Below are positions 1 to 5,997 of a stretch of DNA of 11,600 nt, piece by piece. Source of the DNA: Calidifonticultor sp964387355 (lineage in GTDB: Bacteria > Actinomycetota > Humimicrobiia > Humimicrobiales > Humimicrobiaceae). The DNA lies in assembly GCA_964387355.1 (NCBI GenBank), contig CAYLWJ010000118.1, positions 1 to 11,600 on the forward strand, written 5' to 3'. The translations under genes were made by a program, and so were the position numbers. The notes under the pieces were generated by a model. The model was given only the letters and a program-made list of their open reading frames with translations, was not told the DNA's origin and made no database searches. Positions within the stretch are counted from its first letter, which is position 1. Each line of letters opens with the position of its first letter.

Positions 1-1
1 A

Positions 2-142
2 GCAGAAGAAATATCCAAAAACATTGAATCAGTTGCATCAGTAACAAAACAGGTAGCTTCTGGTGCAAAACAAGCTTCTGTTGCTGCACAACAACTAGAC
101 AGACTTGCAAAAGAGCTATCAGAGGTTGTTGCTAAGTTGTAA
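2..142 (+). CDS. Methyl-accepting chemotaxis protein, C-terminal end (5' truncated)
   Basis: This is the last 46 codons of a chemoreceptor, cut by the window edge and ending in TAA at 140-142. The readable peptide is an amphipathic, Ala/Ser/Gln/Glu-rich helix. It contains the stretch SVTKQVASGAKQASVAAQQL and ends LAKELSEVVAKL, typical of the distal end of the MCP signalling four-helix bundle. These proteins sit in the inner membrane, form trimers of dimers, and control CheA kinase activity through CheW. No C-terminal CheR-tethering pentapeptide of the NWETF kind is present, so the protein stops soon after the coiled coil. The sensor domain lies outside the window and the ligand cannot be inferred. 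A strong intrinsic terminator follows 65 bases later, so this gene ends its transcript. The call rests on composition and heptad pattern only. Confidence 0.8.
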   Translation, partial: AEEISKNIESVASVTKQVASGAKQASVAAQQLDRLAKELSEVVAKL

Positions 143-206
143 ATAAAGTAAATAGTAAAGAAAGATAATTAAATATAAATAATAAGAATATTGAGAGCAT
201 AGTGAG

Positions 207-243
207 CTAACAGCAGCAAAATTAAAGCTGCTGTTAGTTTTTT
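207..243 (+). terminator. Rho-independent terminator after the chemoreceptor gene
   Basis: A perfect 11-bp stem (CTAACAGCAGC at 207-217 with GCTGCTGTTAG at 227-237) encloses a 9-nt A-rich loop. Six T residues follow directly at 238-243. The stem is unusually GC-rich for this region. The T run lies on the plus-strand side, so it terminates the chemoreceptor transcript. On the minus strand the stem is not followed by a T run, so it should act poorly for the convergent lipB gene. Confidence 0.93.
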
Positions 244-261
244 AGTAAGAATTTTAAAATT

Positions 262-975
262 TTATGAGCTGATAATTTTTATAAAATCAGTTAAGGTATA
301 TGGACTTTTAATGGCTTTGATGTTAAAAACTTTTTCAAAATTTCTTATTACTAATTCCTTTATAAGTTCAATTGAAACTGTCTTTCCTAAGATGGTTTGA
401 AGTGAAGTTTGTGGGTAATCTTTTAGTCCACATGCAATTATATTTTTAAAATAGTCGAGTTTAACATTTATATTAAAAGAAAAACCATGGTAAGTAACCC
501 ATTTTTTTATATGAATTCCAATTGATGCTATTTTATTATTCTGCACAAAAACTCCTCGTAATTTTTCAATCCGCCTTGCTTTTATATTAAGAAAACTAAG
601 ACTATCTATTATTACCTGTTCTAATTTATAGACAAAAGTTGACAAATCTTTATTAAAATTTTCCAAGTTAAATATAGGGTAGCAAATTAATTGACCAGGA
701 CCATGGAATGTTACGTCTCCACCTCTATCTGTATGGTAAAGTTCAATTTGCTGTTCTTCAAGTTCTTTTGGGCTTGCAATGATATTACTTATATTGCTGC
801 TGCTCCCAATTGTTATAACTGGATTATGCTCAAGAAGTAAAATTACCCCTGTTAAATTTTTATTTTTTACAATTTCAAATAAATTTAACTGCAGGTCAAA
901 AGCTTCTTTATATCCAATAAGGCCAAGATCAAAATAATATACTTTTTTTAAAATTTCATCTTTTATTTGGTTCAT
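262..975 (-). CDS. lipB: Octanoyl-[acyl-carrier-protein]:protein N-octanoyltransferase (LipB)
   Basis: LipB moves octanoate from acyl carrier protein to the lipoyl-domain lysine of E2 or GcvH proteins in the cytoplasm. LipA then adds the two sulfurs. The protein has 237 residues, a normal length, and carries the family signatures. LEHNPVITIG lies near residues 48-57. The block DRGGDVTFHGPGQLICYP at 83-100 includes His91. KIASIGIHI lies at 148-156, with Lys148 as the likely catalytic lysine. HGFSFNIN is at 163-170, and ACGLKDYPQTSL at 181-192 contains Cys182, the likely acyl-thioester nucleophile. The ATG start gives the expected N-terminus, with YYFDLGLIGYKEAFDLQ early. No Shine-Dalgarno sequence precedes it (the upstream strand reads only A/T-rich bases). 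It faces lpdA divergently, and its substrates (E2 or H protein) must be encoded elsewhere. Function is very secure. Confidence 0.96.
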   Translation of the reverse strand: MNQIKDEILKKVYYFDLGLIGYKEAFDLQLNLFEIVKNKNLTGVILLLEHNPVITIGSSSNISNIIASPKELEEQQIELYHTDRGGDVTFHGPGQLICYPIFNLENFNKDLSTFVYKLEQVIIDSLSFLNIKARRIEKLRGVFVQNNKIASIGIHIKKWVTYHGFSFNINVKLDYFKNIIACGLKDYPQTSLQTILGKTVSIELIKELVIRNFEKVFNIKAIKSPYTLTDFIKIISS

Positions 976-1016
976 TTTATTTTAATTTTCAATTATAATT
1001 TGCTAAATTAGCTAAA

Positions 1017-1050
1017 TTAGTTCATGCTGAATATTAATTCATGCTGAATA
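1017..1050. repeat. Two 17-bp tandem repeats (TTARTTCATGCTGAATA)
   Basis: Two adjacent 17-bp units occupy 1017-1033 and 1034-1050. They differ at one position (G versus A in the fourth base). Spacing of 17 bp does not match an exact helical multiple. The second unit is also the left arm of the inverted repeat at 1034-1136, so three related copies lie in about 120 bp. They could be protein-binding sites or remains of a small element. Confidence 0.8.
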
Positions 1051-1136
1051 ATTTTTTATTCTGTAAAAAAATTGACTTCATTAAGCACAAATTTTTTAAG
1101 TTTTTAAATTTTAGTCAATTATTCAGCAAGAATTAA
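1034..1136. repeat. 20-bp inverted repeat enclosing 63 bp, with a nested hairpin
   Basis: The left arm, TTAATTCATGCTGAATAATT (1034-1053), matches the reverse complement of 1117-1136 at 19 of 20 positions. Inside, AATTGACT (1070-1077) pairs with AGTCAATT (1113-1120), overlapping the right arm by four bases. The two pairings therefore compete. AAATTT at 1090-1095 and near 1106-1111 could extend the inner hairpin. Neither arm is followed by a T run on either strand, so this is not an intrinsic terminator. It may be a miniature mobile element, an operator pair, or a structured 5' leader. Copy number in the genome would decide. Confidence 0.7.
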
Positions 1137-1267
1137 ATTAGTTATTAAGTTATAAATTATATAATATTCATATAGAATTACATTAAAATTACATTATTTG
1201 TGGTTAGATAGTTATAAATTATTTATTGAATTATATAAATTATATATTATCAATGGAGGTTTTTTAA

Positions 1268-2665
1268 ATGGAAATAAAAAATGCCGATGTGTGTGTTATA
1301 GGCGGAGGACCTGGCGGGTATGTTGCGGCTATTCGTGCATCAAAGCTTGGCTTAAAAACTATAGTTGTTGAAAAAGAGTATCTTGGTGGCACTTGCCTTA
1401 ACTGGGGTTGTATTCCAACTAAAGCTCTTTATCATGTAGCTGAAAAAATTGAAGAAATAAAAAAATCAGAAATTTTTGGGATTACCGTTTCTGGTTACAG
1501 CCTTGATTTTACCAAAGCGATGTCTAGGAAAGATAAGGTAGTTATGGCTCAAAGACAAGGACTGGCTTATCATTTCAAAAAAAATAATATTGAACTTATT
1601 ACAGGAGTTGGAAAGCTTTCAAGCCCTACTACTGTGGATGTAAATGTTGAGGGAAGCGATAATACAGTTCGTGTTAATGCTAAAAATATAATTATTGCTA
1701 CTGGCGCATTTGCAGGTAGCGTGCCGCCATTTATTCTTGATGGAAATGTTGTTATTGATAATATTGGTGTTTTATCACTTAAGGAAATTCCAAAGTCACT
1801 GTTAATTGTTGGCGGCGGGGTAATAGGCTCTGAATTTGCAAATATTTTTAGCGCATTTGGCAGTGAAGTTACAATAATTGAAATTCTTCCAAGAATTTTG
1901 TCCACAGAAGATGTTGAAGTCTCAAAAGTTATTGCAAAATCACTTGAAAAAAAAGGTGTAAAAATCTTTACTAATACTGTTGCAAAAGACGTTGAAAAGA
2001 AAGGCGGCAGGATTGTTTGCAAAACTAATAATGGACAGGAAATTATAGCAGACAAAATATTAATATCTGTTGGAAGAAAACCACTTTCTGACAATATTGG
2101 TCTTGAAGGGTTAGGGATAAAAAGAGATGAAAAAGGTTTTATTGTGGTGGATGACTACTTAAGGACTAATATTCCTAATATTTATGCAGTAGGTGATGTT
2201 ATTGGCGGCTATCAGCTTGCACACGTTGCTTCATATGAAGGAAAAATTGCAGCAGAAAATATTGCGGGTCATAATAAGCCTATTGACTATAAAGTAATAC
2301 CATGGGCTGTGTTTACATCACCAGAAATTGGAACTGTTGGTTTAAATGAAGAACAGGCAAAAACTAAGGGTTATAATGTTTGTTTTGGGTTATTCCCGTT
2401 TAGCAATAGTGGCAAAGCTTATATTACAGGTGAAACCGAAGGTTTTATAAAAATAGTTACTGATAAAGACACAGGTGAAATTTTGGGCGCACAAATGGTT
2501 GGTCCAAGATGCTCTGATTTAGTTCATGAGGTTGCTGTTGCAATGAAAGGTGAAATGGTAATAGATAATTTAGCAGATACTGTTCATACCCATCCTACTT
2601 TATCAGAAGCAGTAATGGAGGCTGCAGAGGACTGTTTTGGGCTGGCAACACATTTTAGTAAATAA
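1268..2665 (+). CDS. lpdA: Dihydrolipoyl dehydrogenase (E3)
   Basis: This is the FAD- and NAD-dependent E3 flavoenzyme that reoxidises dihydrolipoamide on 2-oxoacid dehydrogenase complexes or on the glycine cleavage H protein. The 465-residue length is standard for an E3 without an N-terminal lipoyl domain. GGGPGGYVAA at 12-21 is the FAD-binding Rossmann motif. GGTCLNWGCIPTKAL at 40-54 contains the redox disulfide Cys43-Cys48. VGGGVIGSEF at 181-190 is the NAD site. YAVGDV at 306-311 is the second FAD motif. HTHPTLSE at 440-447 supplies the catalytic His442-Glu447 pair from the partner subunit. A strong GGAGG lies 8 bases before the ATG. It is divergent from lipB, linking lipoate attachment and lipoamide oxidation. 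No E1, E2 or glycine-cleavage gene is in the window, so which complex it serves is unknown. It looks somewhat richer in GC than the sugar genes downstream. Confidence 0.96.
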   Translation: MEIKNADVCVIGGGPGGYVAAIRASKLGLKTIVVEKEYLGGTCLNWGCIPTKALYHVAEKIEEIKKSEIFGITVSGYSLDFTKAMSRKDKVVMAQRQGLAYHFKKNNIELITGVGKLSSPTTVDVNVEGSDNTVRVNAKNIIIATGAFAGSVPPFILDGNVVIDNIGVLSLKEIPKSLLIVGGGVIGSEFANIFSAFGSEVTIIEILPRILSTEDVEVSKVIAKSLEKKGVKIFTNTVAKDVEKKGGRIVCKTNNGQEIIADKILISVGRKPLSDNIGLEGLGIKRDEKGFIVVDDYLRTNIPNIYAVGDVIGGYQLAHVASYEGKIAAENIAGHNKPIDYKVIPWAVFTSPEIGTVGLNEEQAKTKGYNVCFGLFPFSNSGKAYITGETEGFIKIVTDKDTGEILGAQMVGPRCSDLVHEVAVAMKGEMVIDNLADTVHTHPTLSEAVMEAAEDCFGLATHFSK

Positions 2666-2807
2666 TAATAGCAAATATTACCAATAAATTAATAGAAGCA
2701 AGTAATTATAAAAAAGTAATAGTGGTGAGTAATTACATCAAGTAAAAATTATATTTTTATTTATAATTTATTTGTAATTTTATAATAATTTTAGAATATG
2801 CAATTTT

Positions 2808-3611
2808 ATGATTAAACTTATTGTAACAGATGTTGATGGAACTCTTCTTGATAACAATTCATTGCTTCCTGATTTAAACAAGCAGGCATTAATTGATTGT
2901 AAAAAAAATAATATTGGAGTAATTTTAGCCACAGGAAAATCAATTGCTGCAATAAAGCCTTTAATTGAATCGCTTATGCTAAAACTTCCTCAAATTACAT
3001 TAAATGGTGCAGTTGTTGTCGATAGCAGGGAAAACAACTATAGGGTATTAAGGTCAGTTAAACTTGAAAAGAATTATTTTTATGAGTTGCTTAAAACAAT
3101 CAAAAGTAAAAATTACAAGCCCTTAATTGCTCTTATAGATGGTAGCATTTTATACGATGAGTATGACCCAAATTTTACAGTTTTTGATAAAGTAAATGAG
3201 CCTACCTTTAAAGTTGAAAAACTTGAAAATGATGAATATGCAGACAATTGTGTATCTGTGAGTGTTGCAATAAAACAAACTGACCCTCTTGATTCTTTTT
3301 TAAGACAAAAATATGGCAGTGTCCTTCAAATAGTAAGGTCAGGTGAATATTTTTTTGACATTTTAAATCCTGATGCTAATAAAGGAAGTGCCTTATCTTT
3401 TATTTGTAAAATGTTAAACATTAAAAAAGATGAAGTTGCAGTAATTGGTGACAGCCCAAATGATTTAAGTATGTTTAAATTTGCTTCTATTAAAATTGCA
3501 GTAAAAAATTCATTTCCAGAAATTCTAAAAGCAGCAGATTATATTACAGATGAAAACTATAAATGCGGGCTTGCAAAAGCAATTTACAAGTATATTTTAG
3601 TTACTTCTTAA
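2808..3611 (+). CDS. Cof-type HAD-superfamily (IIB) hydrolase, probable sugar-phosphate phosphatase
   Basis: This is a 267-residue cytoplasmic phosphatase of the Cof/YbiV-like HAD IIB group, which typically dephosphorylates sugar phosphates and related metabolites using Mg2+. Motif I is DVDGTLLD at 8-15, with nucleophile Asp8 and acid/base Asp10. Motif II is ATGKS at 41-45, where Thr42 is the conserved residue. Lys192 in NKGSAL is motif III, and GDSPND at 214-219 is motif IV with the metal-binding acids. The region between about 75 and 185 is the C2-type cap, which sets specificity and is not readable here. No Shine-Dalgarno sequence precedes ATG 2808. A TATAAT at 2781-2786 lies 21 bases upstream and could serve as a -10 box, which would give a very short leader. 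It sits between lpdA and the sugar locus, with 194 bp before the next gene, so it is probably its own unit. Family is secure; substrate is unknown. Confidence 0.92.
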   Translation: MIKLIVTDVDGTLLDNNSLLPDLNKQALIDCKKNNIGVILATGKSIAAIKPLIESLMLKLPQITLNGAVVVDSRENNYRVLRSVKLEKNYFYELLKTIKSKNYKPLIALIDGSILYDEYDPNFTVFDKVNEPTFKVEKLENDEYADNCVSVSVAIKQTDPLDSFLRQKYGSVLQIVRSGEYFFDILNPDANKGSALSFICKMLNIKKDEVAVIGDSPNDLSMFKFASIKIAVKNSFPEILKAADYITDENYKCGLAKAIYKYILVTS

Positions 3612-3794
3612 CAATAAAAAATTTATAAAAGTATTATTTATATTTTTTAGCATAATAAAATTATGTTCAGTACTCATAAATTTTTGGATATTGATATTAA
3701 TTAACATCTTTTTTGAAAGTTTAAGGATTTAATGTTCTTAGTTTTGATAGTTATTATTATAAATTGGATTATAAAAAAAGATATATAAGAAATA

Positions 3795-3800
3795 TATAAT
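3795..3800 (+). promoter_or_regulatory. Candidate -10 box directly before the first UroD-like gene
   Basis: A perfect TATAAT ends 5 bases before ATG 3806. If it is the active -10 element, transcription would start at about 3806-3807 and the mRNA would be leaderless. This agrees with the absence of any Shine-Dalgarno sequence. No convincing -35 box lies 17 bases upstream, and the surroundings are so AT-rich that chance matches are expected. This is a weak call. Confidence 0.3.
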
Positions 3801-3805
3801 AGTAT

Positions 3806-4831
3806 ATGAATTCAGAAGAACGAGTTTTAAATGCTTTACAAAGAAAAGAAGTTGATAGAGTTCCTACTTTTGAGTGGTCTATTGATAAAAAAGTAATTGA
3901 AGCAATATGTCCCGGAAAGAGCATTGATGAATTTATTTACCAAATGGATATAGATGCTTTAGTTGTGGAAATAGATTATGAAAAAACTGAAATAGAACCA
4001 GGGGTTTATAGAGATGAGTGGGGAAATATAATAAAATTTTCCACTGAATTTCACTCTTTATCAGAAGGATGCATAAAATCAGAAGAGGATTTCAAAAGAT
4101 TTACTCCCCCAGATCCTTTTGCATCGCATAGATTTAATCAATTTGAACAAGCCAAAATAAAACATTCTGGCTCTAAAGCACTAATAATTCATTTAAACGA
4201 TGTATTTTCAATTCCAAGGAATCTTTTAGGGTATGAAAATCTTTTTATAAATATTGCTGCAAATCCAGAAATGATTAAAAAAATTGTGGATATGACTGTG
4301 GAATTTAATCTTGCTCTTGCAAAAGAAGCTGTAAGAAGGGGAGCAAAGATTGTTTTTACAGGGGATGATTATGCATATGATAAAGGATTATTAATATCAC
4401 CGAGAGCTTTCAATGAACTATTTTATCCAGGTTTCTTGAAAGTAATTAAGGGTTTTAAAGAATTAGGCTTACTTGTTATTAAGCATTCTGATGGGTATAT
4501 CTGGCCTATTATTGATAAATTTGTTGAAGCAGGAATAGATTGTATTGACCCTCTTGAACCTACGGCAGGTATGTCTATAGCAGAAGTTAAAGCAAAATAT
4601 GGCAATAGAATTGCTATAAAAGGTAATGTAGATTGTTCTGAAACACTTTCTTTTGGCACTGTTCAACAAGTTATAAATGAAACCAAAAAATGCTTAAAAG
4701 AAAGTGCTCCTGGATATGGTTTTATTTTATCTTCAAGTAATAGTATCCATTCTGGTGTAAAACCTGAAAATTATATTGCGATGTTAGATACCTTAAAAAA
4801 ATTTGGGAATTGTCCAATTAGTTCTGAATAA
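3806..4831 (+). CDS. UroD-like protein (uroporphyrinogen decarboxylase / methyltransferase superfamily), HxDG variant
   Basis: This 341-residue TIM-barrel protein belongs to the URO-D/MtaA superfamily. That superfamily holds haem-pathway uroporphyrinogen decarboxylase and corrinoid-dependent methyltransferases. The start MNSEERVLNALQRKEVDRVP is typical of the non-haem members. Other family landmarks are FTGDDYAYDKGLLISP (184-199), VIKHSDGYIWPIID (224-237), GIDCIDPLEPTAGM (243-256), KGNVD (272-276) and VKPENYIAML (318-327). The methyltransferase zinc motif His-X-Cys is replaced by His227-Ser-Asp229, and the C-terminal segment reads SSSNSIH rather than carrying a cysteine. An MtaA-like zinc site is therefore unlikely. 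Haem synthesis is also unlikely, given the sugar-locus context. It lies just upstream of the LacI promoter, separated from it by 21 bp, and probably forms its own transcript. No Shine-Dalgarno is present. The reaction is unknown. Confidence 0.85.
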   Translation: MNSEERVLNALQRKEVDRVPTFEWSIDKKVIEAICPGKSIDEFIYQMDIDALVVEIDYEKTEIEPGVYRDEWGNIIKFSTEFHSLSEGCIKSEEDFKRFTPPDPFASHRFNQFEQAKIKHSGSKALIIHLNDVFSIPRNLLGYENLFINIAANPEMIKKIVDMTVEFNLALAKEAVRRGAKIVFTGDDYAYDKGLLISPRAFNELFYPGFLKVIKGFKELGLLVIKHSDGYIWPIIDKFVEAGIDCIDPLEPTAGMSIAEVKAKYGNRIAIKGNVDCSETLSFGTVQQVINETKKCLKESAPGYGFILSSSNSIHSGVKPENYIAMLDTLKKFGNCPISSE

Positions 4832-4852
4832 CAAAAATTGTCCAAAAAAATA

Positions 4853-4881
4853 TTGACAAATGATCTTTATTGTTATATGAT
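4853..4881 (+). promoter_or_regulatory. Sigma-70-type promoter of the LacI-family regulator
   Basis: A perfect -35 box, TTGACA (4853-4858), is separated by exactly 17 bases from TATGAT (4876-4881), which matches the -10 consensus at five of six positions. The start site would be near 4888, giving a leader of about 57 nt before ATG 4945. This is by far the best promoter in the window. It lies 21 bp after the stop codon of the upstream UroD-like gene. Confidence 0.88.
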
Positions 4882-4891
4882 AGCGCTATCA
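4878..4891 (+). promoter_or_regulatory. LacI-family operator, perfect 14-bp palindrome
   Basis: TGATAGCGCTATCA is a perfect palindrome with a central CG, the layout typical of LacI/GalR-family operators. It overlaps the -10 box (4876-4881) and reaches past the predicted start site, so bound protein should block RNA polymerase. The regulator gene starts 53 bp downstream and has the hinge leucine that contacts a central CG in this family, so autorepression is the natural reading. No second copy was found in this window. Confidence 0.85.
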
Positions 4892-4944
4892 GTTAGCGTT
4901 GTCATATTTAAAAATATAAAAGTTAATTAATATTTATATTTTTT

Positions 4945-5964
4945 ATGAAACCTGTAACCCTTGAAGATATTGCTAAAATTGCTGGTGTATCTTTAAAAAC
5001 TGTTTCTAGAGTTGTTAATAATGAAAAATATGTTAGTAAAGATACTAGGGAAAAAGTATTGAAATTATTAGTAAAGCATAATTATATACCAAATCTAGCT
5101 GCTAAAAGTTTAGTATCAAAAAGAACACAGACATTAGGGTTAATAGTACCTAATTTGGAAAACCCATTTTATTCGAGATTATTAAGAGGTGTTGTTCAAA
5201 CAGCAGAAAGTAATAATTTTGGAATAATAATAAGTGAGTCAAAATTTGATATAAAGATTGGCGAGAAGTATTTAAGAACTTTTATTGAAAGAGGGGTTGA
5301 TGGCATTTTAATTGCAACTTTAGACTTAGACACCAATATAATTCATACCTTAAATAGAATTAAAAAACCATTTGTTTTAATGACATGTTATGTAGATAAC
5401 CCAAAGGTGCATTGTGTAATTGCAGATGATTATAAGGCTGGAAGAAAAGTAGTTAACTATATAATTAAATTTGGGCATAGAAATATAGCTTTTTTAAAAG
5501 GGCCAAATGTTTACTCTTCAAATGAGAGGTTTAGAGCATACATTGATGTTATGAGAGAAAATAATTTAGAAATTAAAGATTATTTTATTACAGAAGAAGT
5601 ATTAGATGAAATAAGTGCTTATAATGTTTCTTTTAAATTGTTGAATAAATATAACGATATAACAGCGATTGTTGCTAATAATGATTATGTGGCAATTGGC
5701 GCTATGAAAGCAATAAATGAATTGGGTTTAAAAATTCCCGATGATATATCTGTTATAGGTTATGACGATATTGAAGTAGCTAGCTTGCTTCGAGTTCCAT
5801 TAACTACTATACATTATCCAAAGTTCCGTTGTGGAAAAGTTGCTACAGAAATTTTAATAAAAATAATTAATGATGAGATTGATGTTGATGATTATAAAGT
5901 TGAAATATTGAAAACTCATTTTGTTGAAAGGCAGTCTTGTGGACCTGTTAAAGTTTTTAATTAA
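4945..5964 (+). CDS. LacI/GalR-family transcriptional regulator
   Basis: This is a full-length, 339-residue sugar-responsive repressor. Residues 5-24 (TLEDIAKIAGVSLKTVSRVV) form the LacI helix-turn-helix. The hinge at about 49-58 reads PNLAAKSL, with Leu56 at the position that inserts into the operator's central CG in LacI. From about residue 63 (TLGLIVPNLENPFYSRLL) follows the periplasmic-binding-protein-like effector domain. It includes FIERGVDGILIA and, late in the chain, IPDDISVIGYDDIEVASLLRVPLTTI in two family-typical pieces. The effector is probably the transported sugar or a metabolite of it. A near-consensus promoter with a perfect palindromic operator lies directly upstream, pointing to autorepression. 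The isomerase, second UroD-like gene and importer follow on the same strand and may be co-controlled. No Shine-Dalgarno is visible in the A/T-rich leader, so translation may be weak. Confidence 0.95.
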   Translation: MKPVTLEDIAKIAGVSLKTVSRVVNNEKYVSKDTREKVLKLLVKHNYIPNLAAKSLVSKRTQTLGLIVPNLENPFYSRLLRGVVQTAESNNFGIIISESKFDIKIGEKYLRTFIERGVDGILIATLDLDTNIIHTLNRIKKPFVLMTCYVDNPKVHCVIADDYKAGRKVVNYIIKFGHRNIAFLKGPNVYSSNERFRAYIDVMRENNLEIKDYFITEEVLDEISAYNVSFKLLNKYNDITAIVANNDYVAIGAMKAINELGLKIPDDISVIGYDDIEVASLLRVPLTTIHYPKFRCGKVATEILIKIINDEIDVDDYKVEILKTHFVERQSCGPVKVFN

Positions 5965-5984
5965 TTAATTAAAATCCAATCAAA

Positions 5985-5990
5985 AAGGAG
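5985..5990 (+). promoter_or_regulatory. Ribosome-binding site that selects TTG 5998 for the isomerase
   Basis: AAGGAG ends 7 bases before TTG 5998, normal spacing. It ends only 1 base before the other in-frame TTG at 5992, which is too close to work. No in-frame ATG lies nearby. Confidence 0.8.
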
Positions 5991-5997
5991 TTTGAAA

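Larger units (their letters stand above)
976..1267. other. Divergent lipB-lpdA intergenic region
   Basis: This 292-bp gap must hold the 5' signals of both divergent genes. It is extremely AT-rich. It carries a 9-bp tandem repeat (GCTAAATTA at 1002-1010 and 1011-1019), the 17-bp tandem repeat and inverted repeat listed separately, and an 11-bp period repeat containing AATTACATTA (1176-1185 and 1187-1196). AGTTATAAATTAT occurs at 1148-1160 and again at 1210-1222. A TTGACT at 1072-1077 resembles a -35 box, but no good -10 lies 16-18 bases away, and many TATAAT-like strings make a promoter call unreliable. For lpdA, GGAGG at 1255-1259, 8 bases before ATG 1268, is a clear ribosome-binding site. 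I see no coding region or RNA gene here. Confidence 0.6.

Noticed and set aside
1072..1100. TTGACT as a -35 box for lpdA
   Set aside because: The best string at 16-18 bp spacing is TTTAAG, a poor -10, and it would sit inside the inverted repeat. Not enough to call a promoter.
1570..2094. 174-codon open frame on the minus strand inside lpdA
   Set aside because: It lies wholly antisense to a highly conserved enzyme, has a low-complexity Ser/Thr/Ile/Pro-rich composition, and shows no recognisable domain.
3661..3679. TTATG(N9)CATAA inverted repeat upstream of the first UroD-like gene, considered as a second operator
   Set aside because: Only the outer five bases pair, there is no central CG, and it does not resemble the palindrome at 4878-4891. 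Expected by chance in AT-rich DNA.
4423..4669. Two overlapping minus-strand frames inside the first UroD-like gene
   Set aside because: Both are antisense to conserved coding sequence, overlap each other, and resemble no protein family.
4808..4845. Direct repeat AATTGTCCAA (4808-4817 and 4836-4845)
   Set aside because: The first copy lies in the end of the UroD-like coding region, the second just after it. It is short, with no partner structure or terminator.
4891..4904. AGTTAGCGTTGTCA just after the operator, considered as a second regulator site
   Set aside because: It shares TAGCG with the operator, but the two halves are not complementary. At best it is a degenerate half-site.
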